A model generated the notes under the pieces. That model was not told the origin of the DNA. It worked only from the letters and a program-made list of their open reading frames with translations, and searched no databases. From Desulfosporosinus lacus DSM 15449 (GTDB lineage Bacteria; Bacillota; Desulfitobacteriia; Desulfitobacteriales; Desulfitobacteriaceae): 64,000 nt of DNA. Positions 1 through 8,507 of this stretch are shown one piece after another. How positions within the stretch are numbered: the stretch's first letter is position 1; every line of letters begins with the position of its first letter. A program made the position numbers and the translations under genes. Location: assembly GCF_900129935.1 (NCBI RefSeq), contig NZ_FQXJ01000013.1, positions 1-64,000 of the forward strand. The letters are read 5' to 3'.

Positions 1-1
1 C

Positions 2-139
2 TCACGTTGGACGGAATTGTTTGAAAACGAAATCATGGTTGCAGCCTTAATTGACAGAGTAACGTTCCGATCGCACGTATTGAATATGAATGTGAAGGAT
101 TCCTATCGATTAGAACAGACACTAGCAAAAGCAACTTAA
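2..139 (+). pseudogene. istB: 3' end of IS21-family IstB ATPase (partial at window edge)
   Basis: An open frame enters from the left edge and ends at TAA 137-139, giving 45 residues. The stretch WTELFENEI followed by a LIDR segment and a SHVLNMN segment is the usual C-terminus of IstB, the AAA+ helper ATPase of IS21-family transposition. The rest of istB and the istA transposase would lie to the left of the window. The repeats just downstream support an IS21 element. Whether the element is intact cannot be judged from here. Confidence 0.8.
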
Positions 140-159
140 GTGATGGAACCTTGCCGTGC

Positions 160-212
160 GCGCCTGTAAAATCTCCATTCGGGCTACGCCCTCCTTCCGA
201 TTTTACAGGCGC
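160..212. repeat. 14-bp inverted repeat (hairpin) after istB
   Basis: Positions 160-173 (GCGCCTGTAAAATC) are perfectly complementary to 199-212, with a 25-nt loop that holds its own small GGGC/GCCC palindrome. It lies between the istB stop and the terminal repeats, so it is part of the IS. It has no T-run and is not a classical terminator. Confidence 0.7.
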
Positions 213-228
213 ATATCTATACCAATAA

Positions 229-331
229 GTGGCTCAATATTCTTCCAGCGTTTTCACCAACATGGCTCACTATTTTACTGGCGTTAGTGGATCAACTTTT
301 TTCTGGCGAGTGGCTCACTATTTTCTTGACA
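229..331. mobile_element. IS21-family right terminal region with repeated end motifs
   Basis: Four imperfect direct copies of a GTGGCTCACTATTTT-like motif start at about 229, 262, 287 and 310. IS21 elements typically carry several such transposase-binding repeats at each end. The last copy finishes in CTTGACA at about 331, read on the other strand as TGTCAAG, which I take as the outer tip. The matching left end is outside the window, so the target duplication cannot be checked. Confidence 0.7.
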
Positions 332-339
332 TTCGCACC

Positions 340-453
340 CTAATCTTGAGATTGTTGTGTTTGAGTCTGTGAATTCTGTTGAGTCTGGTTCTTGAAGGTG
401 GAAAAGACTTGCTCCATCCGATAAAATTGATCTTTCAACTGCCCTAATTCCAT
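340..453 (-). CDS. small hypothetical protein (37 aa)
   Basis: This ATG-started ORF has a GGAGG 6-7 nt upstream. The product begins MELGQLKDQFYRMEQVF and ends in a Gln/Ser/Thr-rich tail, which suggests a short helix plus a polar tail. It starts 13 nt after the stop of the preceding mini-ORF, so the two could be co-transcribed. It ends 9 nt from the inferred tip of the IS21 element, so its 3' end may have been altered by the insertion. I do not recognise a family, and the call rests on the ribosome binding site and the paired arrangement. Confidence 0.4.
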   Translation of the reverse strand: MELGQLKDQFYRMEQVFSTFKNQTQQNSQTQTQQSQD

Positions 454-466
454 GGCTACCTCCATA

Positions 467-538
467 TCATATATCAGCCCGAACATCTTCAGCGGCTGGA
501 GATTTTAATTCTTTGATACCTTCTTTACTATTACTCAT
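467..538 (-). CDS. very small hypothetical protein (23 aa)
   Basis: The ATG has a strong site GGGAGG about 8 nt upstream, and the product reads MSNSKEGIKELKSPAAEDV then RADI. It is polar with no membrane segment. It sits just ahead of the 37-aa ORF, which has its own ribosome binding site, so this may be a short two-gene transcript or the first may act as a leader peptide. No family is recognised. Confidence 0.35.
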   Translation of the reverse strand: MSNSKEGIKELKSPAAEDVRADI

Positions 539-629
539 TACAAATACCTCCCAAAAGTTTTATCGCCTCATATGGTATTGCCTTAATTGAATAAACGATG
601 CTTGGTTATTAATGTAAAAATAACGCTAA

Positions 630-665
630 AAATCCGACCCTTTTTTATATTAAGGGGTCGGATTT
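630..665 (-). terminator. Rho-independent terminator of the chemotaxis gene
   Basis: An 11-bp stem (630-640 with 655-665, AAATCCGACCC) is followed on the minus strand by TTTTT. It lies 25 nt beyond the stop of the MCP gene. Confidence 0.8.
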
Positions 666-689
666 GCTGTTATAAATAACTAAGTTTTG

Positions 690-2429
690 TTAAAGCTTAA
701 ATTTCACAACAGCACTCATCAGTCTTTCTCCAAGCTGAGCTAAGGCTTCTGCAGATTGACTTACTGATACCATTGTGGCAGCTTGTTCCTCTGAAGTTGC
801 AGCAACCTCTTGTGTACTGGCAGCGGCTTGCTGAGCAGTAACACCAATATTTTCGGCTGATTTGGCCGCTGCAGAGGTCCCACTTGCCATTTGCTGTGAG
901 GCTTCTGTAATTAGCTGAATTTGTTCAACAACTTTGTTAACTTCTTCTACAATGGTTCGGAAGGAATTTCCGGCTAAATTAACTGCTTCAACCCCTGCAG
1001 CAACTTCAACCTTTCCTTTATCCATTACTCCAACAGCATGTTCCGCCTCCCGTTGGATATTTTCAATGAGAGTTGCGATCTCCACAGTGGAAGCTGAGGA
1101 CTGTTCCGCCAATTTTCGTACTTCTTCAGCGACAACTGCAAAGCCTCGTCCTTGGTCTCCCGCCCTAGCGGCCTCAATCGCTGCATTAAGAGCTAATAAA
1201 TTAGTCTGATCAGCAATTCCTCTGATCACGTCAACAATTTGCCCAATTTGTTTTGATTCATCACCCAACCGAGAAATTACTTCAGCTGACTGAGCTGAAA
1301 CCTCCCGAACTGCTTCTATTTTTTGCACTGCATTTTCCGATTGAAGTGCTCCCAATTCTGCCGCCTGAGCTGTCTTTTCGCTACTTTGACTAACCGTCTC
1401 AGCATTTTCTGCGACTTGTTGAGCATTAGCCGACAATTGGTCAATGACTCTCACAATATCTCCTATTGAAACCGCTGTATTCGTTGAACCCGCTGCAACT
1501 TGACCAAGCGTTTCAGCAACTTGCTCACTTGATGCAGTAGCTTGTTCTGAGGCAGCCGACAATTCCTGACTGGTTGCAGCCACACTCTCTGACTGTGTTA
1601 GAACTTCTCCGATAACTGCTCTTAAAGATTGCACCATCTCACTGACAGCAATAGACAATATACCGATTTCGTCTTTATTCTTAATCTCCGGTACTTCAAC
1701 GTTCAAGTCCCCATCTGCTACAGATTGTGCAACCTGTGTCACTGCAACAAGAGGGCGGCTTATATGTCGGGCAAGCATAATTGCTAAAACTGCCCCAACA
1801 ATCAAAGCAAGTATCACGAAAATGATAAGAAGCCTAATTACAGAGTTTTTCGTAGTCTGAGCATGATGAGTAGCTTCTGCCCCCCCATCCTCCATATAGA
1901 CCATCTGCGCTTCCATATCTTTAAGCAACTGATCAAAACTGGCCTTGCTTGTTTGAGTCAATATGGGTCTAGCCTCAACATCTTTACCTTCTTGAGTTAA
2001 CAGCCAAACCTTCTCAGCATCCTCTATGTAGGCATTAAATGATTTTCTCATTTCCTCACTGCTTGCTATTCCATCAGCAGATGTTACATAGTTATTATAC
2101 TCAGCAAAATCCAACTCCCATTTCGCTTTTGCTGTTACAAATTGGTTTTTATAGTCTAGAAAAGCTTGGGCATCTGAACGCATCAGAAATCCCCCCATAA
2201 GATAGCGTCGAGTATCTTCCGTATCTTCTATTACTACTGACAAGGCACTAGTTGCTTTCAGCCAGTGCCCCCCTAAATCTTCTGCTTCAAGATTGATCTT
2301 ATAAACACCATAGTAACCCACGCCCCCTACAAGTAAGGTTAAAAGTAAGACTGCAAAAAAACCTGACAATAATTTGGTTCGAACTCCATAGCTTATATTA
2401 GACTTTTGTTTCACAAGCTTAGTTTCCAT
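690..2429 (-). CDS. methyl-accepting chemotaxis protein
   Basis: This 579-aa transmembrane chemoreceptor has one membrane helix at about residues 20-42, a mostly helical periplasm-type sensor region of about 150 residues (four-helix-bundle MCP type) and a second helix at about 198-220. A HAMP domain follows (about 221-275), then a long Ala/Glu/Gln-rich coiled-coil signalling domain. The conserved hairpin tip, with [18 protein letters not shown] and [10 protein letters not shown], signals to CheA/CheW. The ligand cannot be inferred. The gene is monocistronic, with its own terminator downstream and a 14-bp inverted repeat about 75 nt upstream. No other chemotaxis gene is in the window. Confidence 0.93.
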   Translation of the reverse strand: METKLVKQKSNISYGVRTKLLSGFFAVLLLTLLVGGVGYYGVYKINLEAEDLGGHWLKATSALSVVIEDTEDTRRYLMGGFLMRSDAQAFLDYKNQFVTAKAKWELDFAEYNNYVTSADGIASSEEMRKSFNAYIEDAEKVWLLTQEGKDVEARPILTQTSKASFDQLLKDMEAQMVYMEDGGAEATHHAQTTKNSVIRLLIIFVILALIVGAVLAIMLARHISRPLVAVTQVAQSVADGDLNVEVPEIKNKDEIGILSIAVSEMVQSLRAVIGEVLTQSESVAATSQELSAASEQATASSEQVAETLGQVAAGSTNTAVSIGDIVRVIDQLSANAQQVAENAETVSQSSEKTAQAAELGALQSENAVQKIEAVREVSAQSAEVISRLGDESKQIGQIVDVIRGIADQTNLLALNAAIEAARAGDQGRGFAVVAEEVRKLAEQSSASTVEIATLIENIQREAEHAVGVMDKGKVEVAAGVEAVNLAGNSFRTIVEEVNKVVEQIQLITEASQQMASGTSAAAKSAENIGVTAQQAAASTQEVAATSEEQAATMVSVSQSAEALAQLGERLMSAVVKFKL

Positions 2430-2501
2430 ATCATCGCCTCATTTTCCTTTTATTCTAGATTAAATTACATTTCAACAAAAAAGGATAATATCCTCTATTC
2501 T

Positions 2502-2534
2502 TAAGCAAGTAAAAACAGTGTTTTTACTTGCTTA
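2502..2534. repeat. 14-bp perfect inverted repeat upstream of the MCP gene
   Basis: TAAGCAAGTAAAAA (2502-2515) pairs exactly with 2521-2534 around a 5-nt loop. It lies between the citrate synthase terminator and the MCP start. The stem itself ends in T5 in both directions, but nothing follows it as a T-tract. It could be an operator or a weak bidirectional terminator. Confidence 0.55.
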
Positions 2535-2602
2535 ATTAAATTCACAATTAAAACAAATAATTAAGACACTAGTTCCTTCTTTCGCATTTGTACCTTAACA
2601 TT

Positions 2603-2630
2603 AAAAAGGTGATTCCCTAGGGAACCACCT
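2603..2630 (-). terminator. terminator of citrate synthase
   Basis: An AGGTGGTTCCC/GGGAATCACCT hairpin with one internal mismatch is followed on the minus strand by TTTTT. It lies about 20 nt past the citrate synthase stop. Confidence 0.75.
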
Positions 2631-2648
2631 GCCACATTATGATTGTCG

Positions 2649-4028
2649 CTACATATCCCTCGATCTCTCATTCATCCTAAGGTAACTTCGTCTTGGAGCT
2701 ACACTTTTGTAGGCTGGTCTAATAATCTTTCCACTGTTAGCGATTTCTTCGATGCGATGAGCACTCCAACCAACAATTCTAGAAATTGCAAAAATCGGTG
2801 TAAACATTTCCATTGGGATATTAAGCATTTTATATACAAAACCAGAGTAGAAATCGACATTGGCACTTACAGTCTTATACATTGTATTAAACTTGGCGAT
2901 AACCTGAGGCGCTAAGGTCTCAACTTTGGCATAGAGATTAAATTCATCTTCCAGTCCCTTTTCTTGAGCCAGTTGAGAAACATAACCTTTGAGAATAACT
3001 GTCCTCGGATCCGATATTGAGTATACTGCATGCCCAATCCCATAGATTAAGCCAGTACGATCAAAGGCGTCCTTGGAGAGGATGCGGGTAAGGTATTGCT
3101 CTATCTCCTCGTCATCCTCCCAATCCTTTAATTTTTCTTTAATATCTTCAAACATTTGAACAACTTTAATATTGGCTCCTCCATGTCGCGGCCCTTTGAG
3201 CGCTCCAATTGCTGCCGCCATAGCAGAATAGGTATCCGTACCAGTAGAAGTAACAACATGAGTAACAAATGATGAGTTATTCCCTCCTCCATGCTCAGCA
3301 TGAAGAACGAGAGCCAGATCCAGCAGTGTTGCCTCTAACTGAGTATAACTGCTATCCGGTCTCAACATAGCTAAGATGTTCTCAGCAATGCTTAAATCGG
3401 CCCGGGGACTATGGATATAAAGGCTTTGGCTTCCATGGTAATGGCTTAAGGCGTGATATCCGTAAACTGCCAAGGATGGAAAACAAGCAACCAGCCTTAG
3501 ACATTGCTTTAAAACATTTTGCATAGATGTATCATCTGGATTTTCGTCAAAGGAATATAATGCTAAAACACTTCTTGCCAGCGTGTTCATAATATCTTTG
3601 CTTGGTGCCTTTAAGATAACATCGCGAGTGAAATCTTCCGGGAGTCTTTGATAAAGTGAAAGAAGTTGCTCAAATTCCTTTTGTGCGTTCGGATCTGGCA
3701 GATTTCCAAAAAGCAGCAAGTAGGCTGTCTCTTCAAACCCATAGCGATTATCTTCAATAAAACCTTTTACGATATCTCTGATGTCTATACCTCGATATAT
3801 TAAACGTCCTGGGACAGAAACCTTTTCCCCTTCATCCATAATGTACGAATGGACCTCACCGATCTCTGTTAATCCAACAAGTACCCCTTTTCCATCTAAA
3901 TCACGCAACCCCCGCTTTACTTCATATTTCCGATATAATTCAGGTTTAATAAAGCCACTTTCTTCAGCCATTCTGCTCAACTTGGTCAATGTATTCTCTT
4001 CAGACAAATTCATATTAACATAATTCAT
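2649..4028 (-). CDS. gltA: citrate synthase
   Basis: This 459-aa protein would condense oxaloacetate and acetyl-CoA to citrate, the entry step of the oxidative TCA branch. The family triad is visible as H282 in GPRHGG, H333 in GIGHAVYSISDPR and D392 in NVDFYSGF; H246 in LHAEHGGGN matches another conserved position. The roughly 45-residue N-terminal extension is typical of one clostridial subfamily. The start is fixed by AAAGGGAG 5 nt before ATG. It has its own terminator. A 2-methylcitrate synthase role is possible because the two activities share the fold. This is the Si-type family, not the HMG/IPMS-like Re-citrate synthase. Confidence 0.92.
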   Translation of the reverse strand: MNYVNMNLSEENTLTKLSRMAEESGFIKPELYRKYEVKRGLRDLDGKGVLVGLTEIGEVHSYIMDEGEKVSVPGRLIYRGIDIRDIVKGFIEDNRYGFEETAYLLLFGNLPDPNAQKEFEQLLSLYQRLPEDFTRDVILKAPSKDIMNTLARSVLALYSFDENPDDTSMQNVLKQCLRLVACFPSLAVYGYHALSHYHGSQSLYIHSPRADLSIAENILAMLRPDSSYTQLEATLLDLALVLHAEHGGGNNSSFVTHVVTSTGTDTYSAMAAAIGALKGPRHGGANIKVVQMFEDIKEKLKDWEDDEEIEQYLTRILSKDAFDRTGLIYGIGHAVYSISDPRTVILKGYVSQLAQEKGLEDEFNLYAKVETLAPQVIAKFNTMYKTVSANVDFYSGFVYKMLNIPMEMFTPIFAISRIVGWSAHRIEEIANSGKIIRPAYKSVAPRRSYLRMNERSRDM

Positions 4029-4295
4029 ATAATCTCCCTTTCTAAACTTTTTTATATCTTAAGTGCCTATCGTAATATGTCATTGTTATAGTAGATTCTG
4101 TATTATAGTATACAAGGTTGTTCGCAATGCCTATTCTTAAATCATACCCTATGCCGCTTGAAATATAATCAACTTATACTTCCGCGTAAACTCTTCAGGT
4201 TCAGACAGCTTTCTTAATTGGAAAGCAAATGAATTTTTCCCTTAATTAATTAATATATATTAACAAAATAAGATATTCAAACTAAGGGGGCAAGC

Positions 4296-4871
4296 ATGTC
4301 TTGGAACTTTAAAAATTGGAATTGGTCAGGCTCCGTCGTCACAATATCCACTCTGATCTTTGCCTTCGTTTCTCTAATTTCTGTATATATTTCTGTTACT
4401 ACCTGGAAAATACAGCGTGAAGCGGCACGTCCATATTTGACTTTTATCGAATCTCCTTCACTCCATTTTACAAAGGAATCAAGTTTTGAATTTGAATTCA
4501 AATTTAAGAACGTTGGAACCCATCCAGCAACAACGCTTTCAAGCAGGACCATAGTTTTTGAGCAACAGTTGTTAGAAAACCCCATTCTTATTGACGATTA
4601 TACCGTTGTAAATGATATTCCCAGGGATACAACCACAAGTTTACTTCTCAACCTCAAAGACAAAGTATTAGACGAAGCCAATATCCCTCCCCATTTTATC
4701 ATCATTAGCTTAAGCTACGCTGATCCTATTGTTCATAAATCCTATAGCCAAACAATTTATCTTAAATGGGGTGGTGTTATTGCAGGAAGACAACAACCTC
4801 TAATTCACGTCGAAATCAGTGAGAAAGAAAACATTTTGAAGTATTTAGATACCCACCACTTACTTAAGTGA
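4296..4871 (+). CDS. hypothetical membrane-anchored protein (191 aa)
   Basis: The ATG is preceded by AAGGGGG. One hydrophobic helix at about residues 13-36 follows a short Trp/Asn-rich start. The remaining roughly 150 residues are polar, with alternating beta-type segments (a repeated FEFEFKFK pattern near residue 63), suggesting one anchor and a beta-rich domain. I do not recognise the family. It is isolated: citrate synthase diverges to the left, and an oppositely oriented c-di-AMP riboswitch ends about 10 nt past its stop. Confidence 0.7.
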   Translation: MSWNFKNWNWSGSVVTISTLIFAFVSLISVYISVTTWKIQREAARPYLTFIESPSLHFTKESSFEFEFKFKNVGTHPATTLSSRTIVFEQQLLENPILIDDYTVVNDIPRDTTTSLLLNLKDKVLDEANIPPHFIIISLSYADPIVHKSYSQTIYLKWGGVIAGRQQPLIHVEISEKENILKYLDTHHLLK

Positions 4872-4881
4872 CCTTAAATTA

Positions 4882-4911
4882 AGAAAAACCCCGACTATTG
4901 TCAAAGGTTTC
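4882..4911 (-). terminator. expression-platform terminator after the ydaO riboswitch
   Basis: On the minus strand an AAACC...GGGTTT hairpin with an inner GAC/GTC pairing is followed by TTTTTCTT. Its place just after the riboswitch aptamer suggests it is the regulated terminator. The stem is short and partly interrupted. Confidence 0.55.
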
Positions 4912-4960
4912 AGCCAATTAAGCCTATAGATTGCAAAGCAAAGCTAGATCATGCCATTGG

Positions 4961-5098
4961 TTCCTCCCTTTCAACGCTTACGAAGTTAGCTGACGGATTC
5001 GGATTGAAAAGTAACCCTACCCTCGCAAATCTGAAAACACATTGCGAAGGATTCACCCCGAAATTGGTTTCTCCGCTTCAAAAATTGAATTAAGCGAT
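4961..5098 (-). ncRNA. c-di-AMP riboswitch (ydaO/yuaA class)
   Basis: Read on the minus strand, the region shows the conserved ydaO-yuaA blocks in order: CGCTTAA near 5098, CGGGGTGAATCC, AGGGT, and GAATCCGTCAGCTAAC then TTCGTAAGCG, ending in GGGAGG. This order and wording are diagnostic of the c-di-AMP aptamer, which usually turns off wall-hydrolase or potassium-transport genes. Here the next gene downstream is on the opposite strand (4296-4871). The first same-strand gene is citrate synthase, about 930 nt away. Confidence 0.88.
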
Positions 5099-5178
5099 AG
5101 AGAACTATATAGTTTTGATTTTCTTAGAATAAATTAAATTTTACCATACTTTATTCGATCTAGTCAATTTCGAGATTT

Positions 5179-5210
5179 AGATCTTCTGTCTATCTTTAGG
5201 CAGAAGATCT
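5179..5210 (-). terminator. hairpin at the end of mch
   Basis: A 10-bp perfect stem AGATCTTCTG (5179-5188) pairs with 5201-5210, touching the mch stop codon. The following T content is weak, so termination is only probable. Confidence 0.5.
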
Positions 5211-6178
5211 TATATCCCAAATGAATTGCGTAAAAGATCCGGACGTAAGACCCCAGCATGAAAAGAACGACCGCTATTCAAGTTACATAACCACACCTCG
5301 GCAGGGCTAAATACTAAGGGATCAATGTTATAGAAATCCCCATATTCCTCAAAGATTTCTATAAAAGGCCGTTCATATTCCCGAGAAAAACAGAACGGAA
5401 TTTGATTTACTAACGAATCTAAAGTTTCATCATTATCTTTAAGATTATAAAGTACTGTAGAACCATAAAGGATCCCATCATTTGACCTTCCTAAAGCATT
5501 GAGGTTACTGCCTGCAACAGGCGGAAGCGGACAAGTTCCCCAGCCAGAATCTATCCTTTCTAAATCATAACCCAGTACAGCAAGCTTAGATAAACCCGTT
5601 TCCAAGGCCCGTGCAGCTATCTGGACTGAACCCGCCAGAGACGCGGTTGGGGCTGCCAAAATATAGAGATCCTTAGGCTCACACCCTAATTCTTCTACTA
5701 AGTATTGGACTGCCGCCACAGTTGGGAGCTCCTCACTTTCCAGACATATAACAGCCGTCTTCGAATAATCTTCGTAGCCATTCCTGTCATACAGACTGCC
5801 CTGATGAATAATGGCACGCCCTGGTCCGGAACCCATTGCGGTTAAATCGCCATTTTTGATAGGCCAGCCAGCATATTGAGACGCCAAGCAAGCTTGAACT
5901 GGATGAGCTGTAACAACCTCTACCGTGGGCCAGCGAAACCCGCTAAAGTCTAACCAATGTATTTTAACCTGTGCCAACCCGCCGAGGCAGACTGCAGCAA
6001 ACAAGACGCCAGCTTCCCAGCTGCCTTGCACTTGAACTCCGCAGTCTATTACAGTTACCTCATTTTGCTTTTTTACTCCAACCCTCAGAAGTTTGCTCTT
6101 TAGGATAAATTCGTTAACTAAAGGAAATGCTTGGCGGTTTGGACTTAGTTTGGATTGTTGTGCATTTGGAAAAGACAT
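5210..6178 (-). CDS. mch: methenyltetrahydromethanopterin cyclohydrolase
   Basis: This 322-aa protein matches the Mch family along its full length: VIDCGVQVQGSWEAG, an AVCLGGLAQV segment, the VTAHPVQACLASQ block with AGWPIK, AMGSGPGRA, ICLESEELP, APTASLAGSVQIAAR, LGRSNDGILYGST and a C-terminal FEEYGDFYNIDP segment. The known enzyme hydrolyses 5,10-methenyl-H4MPT in methanogens and methylotrophs. Clostridia normally use tetrahydrofolate, and no other H4MPT gene lies nearby, so substrate and role here are uncertain. The start is set by AAGGAAG 6 nt before ATG. The gene stands alone between the riboswitch region and an HD-GYP gene. Confidence 0.88.
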   Translation of the reverse strand: MSFPNAQQSKLSPNRQAFPLVNEFILKSKLLRVGVKKQNEVTVIDCGVQVQGSWEAGVLFAAVCLGGLAQVKIHWLDFSGFRWPTVEVVTAHPVQACLASQYAGWPIKNGDLTAMGSGPGRAIIHQGSLYDRNGYEDYSKTAVICLESEELPTVAAVQYLVEELGCEPKDLYILAAPTASLAGSVQIAARALETGLSKLAVLGYDLERIDSGWGTCPLPPVAGSNLNALGRSNDGILYGSTVLYNLKDNDETLDSLVNQIPFCFSREYERPFIEIFEEYGDFYNIDPLVFSPAEVWLCNLNSGRSFHAGVLRPDLLRNSFGI

Positions 6179-6282
6179 GCTATTCTTCCTTTTCTATCAT
6201 TCTCTTAACATGTCTTTATCTTATCCTTTTTCAGTATGTCTTATATAAATTTACCCTCTCCAAATTATCAGTTGTTCTCGAA

Positions 6283-7368
6283 TTATACTGAAGGACTCTT
6301 AATAAAATACGTTAACTCATTCATTAAATCTATATAAATTTCTTTATCTAAATATTGCCCATTGCAATCAAACACAAGTCTCACAAGTGGACGCGTCGGG
6401 AAATTAGTCGGCACGGCAACAACTACACCTATTTCCCCAGTATTTAAGGTTACTAAGGTATCTTTAGGATATAGATTTAAGGAATTACGAAATGCAGTGA
6501 CAACTATTGGATTAAAATCCTTTTCCATGGTTAAAATCACTTCAAGAGCATGATAAGGTGGAAGTGCTTTACGATAAGGTCGATCTGCCGTTAGGGCATC
6601 ATAAACATCTGCTATTGCAATAATTTGGGCATCAAGGAGGATTCGGGATCCACTAAGTCCATCGGGATATCCATCACCACTCCAACGTTCATGATGCAGT
6701 CTTACCGAATTTAATATAATTGGTGAAAGATCTGTATTATGCAGCATTTTCTCTCCCTCAATAGGGTGCCGCTTAATAATGATTAATTCTTTTTCACTCA
6801 ATAAACCAGGCTTATTTAAAATTTCACAGGGTACTTTAATCTTCCCAATATCATGGAGGATTGCCCCCATTGCCAGATACCTTAAACGTTGCCCTCGATA
6901 GCCTAATCCTCTTGCAATTATTGTAGAGAGAATAGCAACATTAACTGCATGTACAAAAGTACAGTAGTCATGCTCTTTTAAACTAGCCAAATCTACTCGC
7001 AGAGAGTCATTATCTATGTACATCCATTTACCGTTAATCTCCTCAATAATCAACTCTATAAGAACCATCGTTTGGGCTATTTGCTCCGATGTAATTAGCC
7101 CTGTATCATGATAGATACTCCATATTGAACCTACAATGTCCAAATAAAGATCTCTGGAAAAAGTCTTTAACTCAGTACCAGATGAATTGACATGATCTTT
7201 CTCAGATATTAAAGTGTAAACCTCGCTTCTTACCAATCGTTCCCTAATCCTATCTGTTATTAGCTGCCCTCTTGTTAATAAAAGAAGACCACTGGTATCA
7301 AACAAGTCCACGGGTGCTAGTTTTTGTAAAAACAATCCTGGTGGTAATTTTTCAAGAACTACATTCAT
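6283..7368 (-). CDS. HD-GYP domain protein (probable c-di-GMP phosphodiesterase)
   Basis: In this 361-aa cytosolic protein an N-terminal region of about 130 residues (DUF3391-like opening) leads into an HD-GYP domain. The key residues are present: HD at 172-173 in ILHDIGKIKVP, HH at 225-226 in LHHERW, and GDGYPDG at 231-237. This family hydrolyses c-di-GMP. A C-terminal tail after about residue 300 (TGEIGVVV, FPTRPLVRLVF) recurs in the HD-GYP protein at 51833, so the two are paralogues. The start follows GGAGGTATTCG. It is 89 nt downstream of a Spo0F-like receiver and may be co-transcribed with it. Confidence 0.9.
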   Translation of the reverse strand: MNVVLEKLPPGLFLQKLAPVDLFDTSGLLLLTRGQLITDRIRERLVRSEVYTLISEKDHVNSSGTELKTFSRDLYLDIVGSIWSIYHDTGLITSEQIAQTMVLIELIIEEINGKWMYIDNDSLRVDLASLKEHDYCTFVHAVNVAILSTIIARGLGYRGQRLRYLAMGAILHDIGKIKVPCEILNKPGLLSEKELIIIKRHPIEGEKMLHNTDLSPIILNSVRLHHERWSGDGYPDGLSGSRILLDAQIIAIADVYDALTADRPYRKALPPYHALEVILTMEKDFNPIVVTAFRNSLNLYPKDTLVTLNTGEIGVVVAVPTNFPTRPLVRLVFDCNGQYLDKEIYIDLMNELTYFIKSPSV

Positions 7369-7457
7369 CGAATACCTCCAGATCCATGCAAAGCGTACAT
7401 TATAATACTTAAAATTTATTTTCTGCTACAACAAGCTATTAGTCCCTGCATTGTGCT

Positions 7458-7835
7458 TTATCCCAAGCTCGCTCCTGCTAAAGTTTCCTGAACAGTTTTA
7501 AGCAAAATATTTAAGTCCAGAGGTTTGCTTAAGAAATTTTGCACACCAAAACATCGCGCGAGGTCCTCCAAATCAGTTTCTGCACTTATCATAATTACTG
7601 GAATATCCTTAGCATGATCATCCTGACTAAGTCGAGACAATACTTGAAGCCCTGTCATTGCCGGCATTCTTTGATCTAATAGAATAAGAGATGGGCGGTT
7701 TAATGAGATGGCATGATTCAAACATTCCGACCCGCTTGCCACTGCTTTTACGTTATAGCCTGATTCCTCTAAAACCTTATGAATAAGAAGTCTGACCCCG
7801 AATTGGTCATCGACAACTAAAATATATCCCGACAA
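7458..7835 (-). CDS. receiver-only response regulator, Spo0F-like
   Basis: This 125-aa single receiver domain has no output domain. The acidic pair is D9/D10, the phosphoacceptor D54 (LILLDQRMP), the switch Ser S84 and the conserved Lys K104. The opening ILVVDDQFGVRLLI closely resembles Spo0F, whose D54 and K104 sit at the same numbers, so a phosphorelay role is plausible. It starts at TTG with GGAGGA 8-9 nt upstream. A CheY-type role is an alternative. Its neighbour is an HD-GYP protein, which hints at a phosphorelay/c-di-GMP link. Confidence 0.85.
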   Translation of the reverse strand: MSGYILVVDDQFGVRLLIHKVLEESGYNVKAVASGSECLNHAISLNRPSLILLDQRMPAMTGLQVLSRLSQDDHAKDIPVIMISAETDLEDLARCFGVQNFLSKPLDLNILLKTVQETLAGASLG

Positions 7836-8018
7836 TTTTGCTTCCTCCTATCTATCAAATATTCATTATTTAACTTCTAGACTCATTATCGCAATATATT
7901 ACAGACTACTAATTTCATATTGTATAACTATATGTCGCCTTTTTCAACATAATTAAGTACACACAGTCGGTAAGATGTTTCTGATGACTAACATAAAATT
8001 GGATGGAGAGGTGATAGT

Positions 8019-8357
8019 GTGTCTAACAACATACAAGAGGTTGCTGGAAAAAATATACGCTTATTCCGCCAGACAAGGGGCCTCACACAAGAAAAACTTG
8101 CTGAACTGGTTAACGTCAGTAGTTCCTATATAGGTTATCTGGAACGTGGCCTTAGGGCTCCTTCACTAGACCTATTAGCAAGAATAGGCACCGCCCTAGA
8201 AGTTGAACCTACCGTTTTGCTCTATACTGCTTCAGAAGATTCCGACCCAACACTCAAAAAGCTCAATGCTCTCTTGGCTGGAAAAAATTCTAAATCAATT
8301 AATTTCCTCTATGAAGTTGCTATGGCCTATTTCGTTTCTACCAGTGAGTCGGCTTGA
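8019..8357 (+). CDS. XRE-family HTH transcriptional regulator
   Basis: This 112-aa protein has a Cro/CI-type helix-turn-helix in residues 9-66: IRLFRQTRGLTQEKLAELV then SSSYIGYLERGLRAPSLD. The last 45 residues are helical, perhaps for dimerisation. It starts at GTG behind GGAGAGGTGAT. It is divergent from the receiver gene to the left, and the 183-nt gap between them should hold both promoters. The target is not deducible. Confidence 0.88.
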   Translation: MSNNIQEVAGKNIRLFRQTRGLTQEKLAELVNVSSSYIGYLERGLRAPSLDLLARIGTALEVEPTVLLYTASEDSDPTLKKLNALLAGKNSKSINFLYEVAMAYFVSTSESA

Positions 8358-8472
8358 GCACTTATGCTTCCCTTTTGTTATAATTCTTATTATCTTAAGC
8401 GAAGTCACTTTACAACTTATGCTTCCGGAAAGTATCTGACAAGATGTTACTTTCTAACCGGCAAACAAAAAA

Positions 8473-8492
8473 CCCCGGTTTTTTAACCGGGG
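8473..8492 (-). terminator. terminator of the agu operon
   Basis: An 8-bp stem CCCCGGTT/AACCGGGG with a TTTT loop is followed on the minus strand by TTTTTTG. It lies 15 nt past the aguB stop. Confidence 0.85.
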
Positions 8493-8507
8493 CCTCCAAT
8501 ATCATGA

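Noticed and set aside
690-2429. plus-strand frame 934-1209 and similar antisense frames within large genes
   Set aside because: These are shadows of the real genes with no ribosome binding site or domain.
4277-4585. 102-codon minus-strand frame under the 191-aa gene, which the c-di-AMP riboswitch could have served
   Set aside because: It is antisense to a gene with a better ribosome binding site and a coherent protein; its own product has no domain sense and no ribosome binding site.
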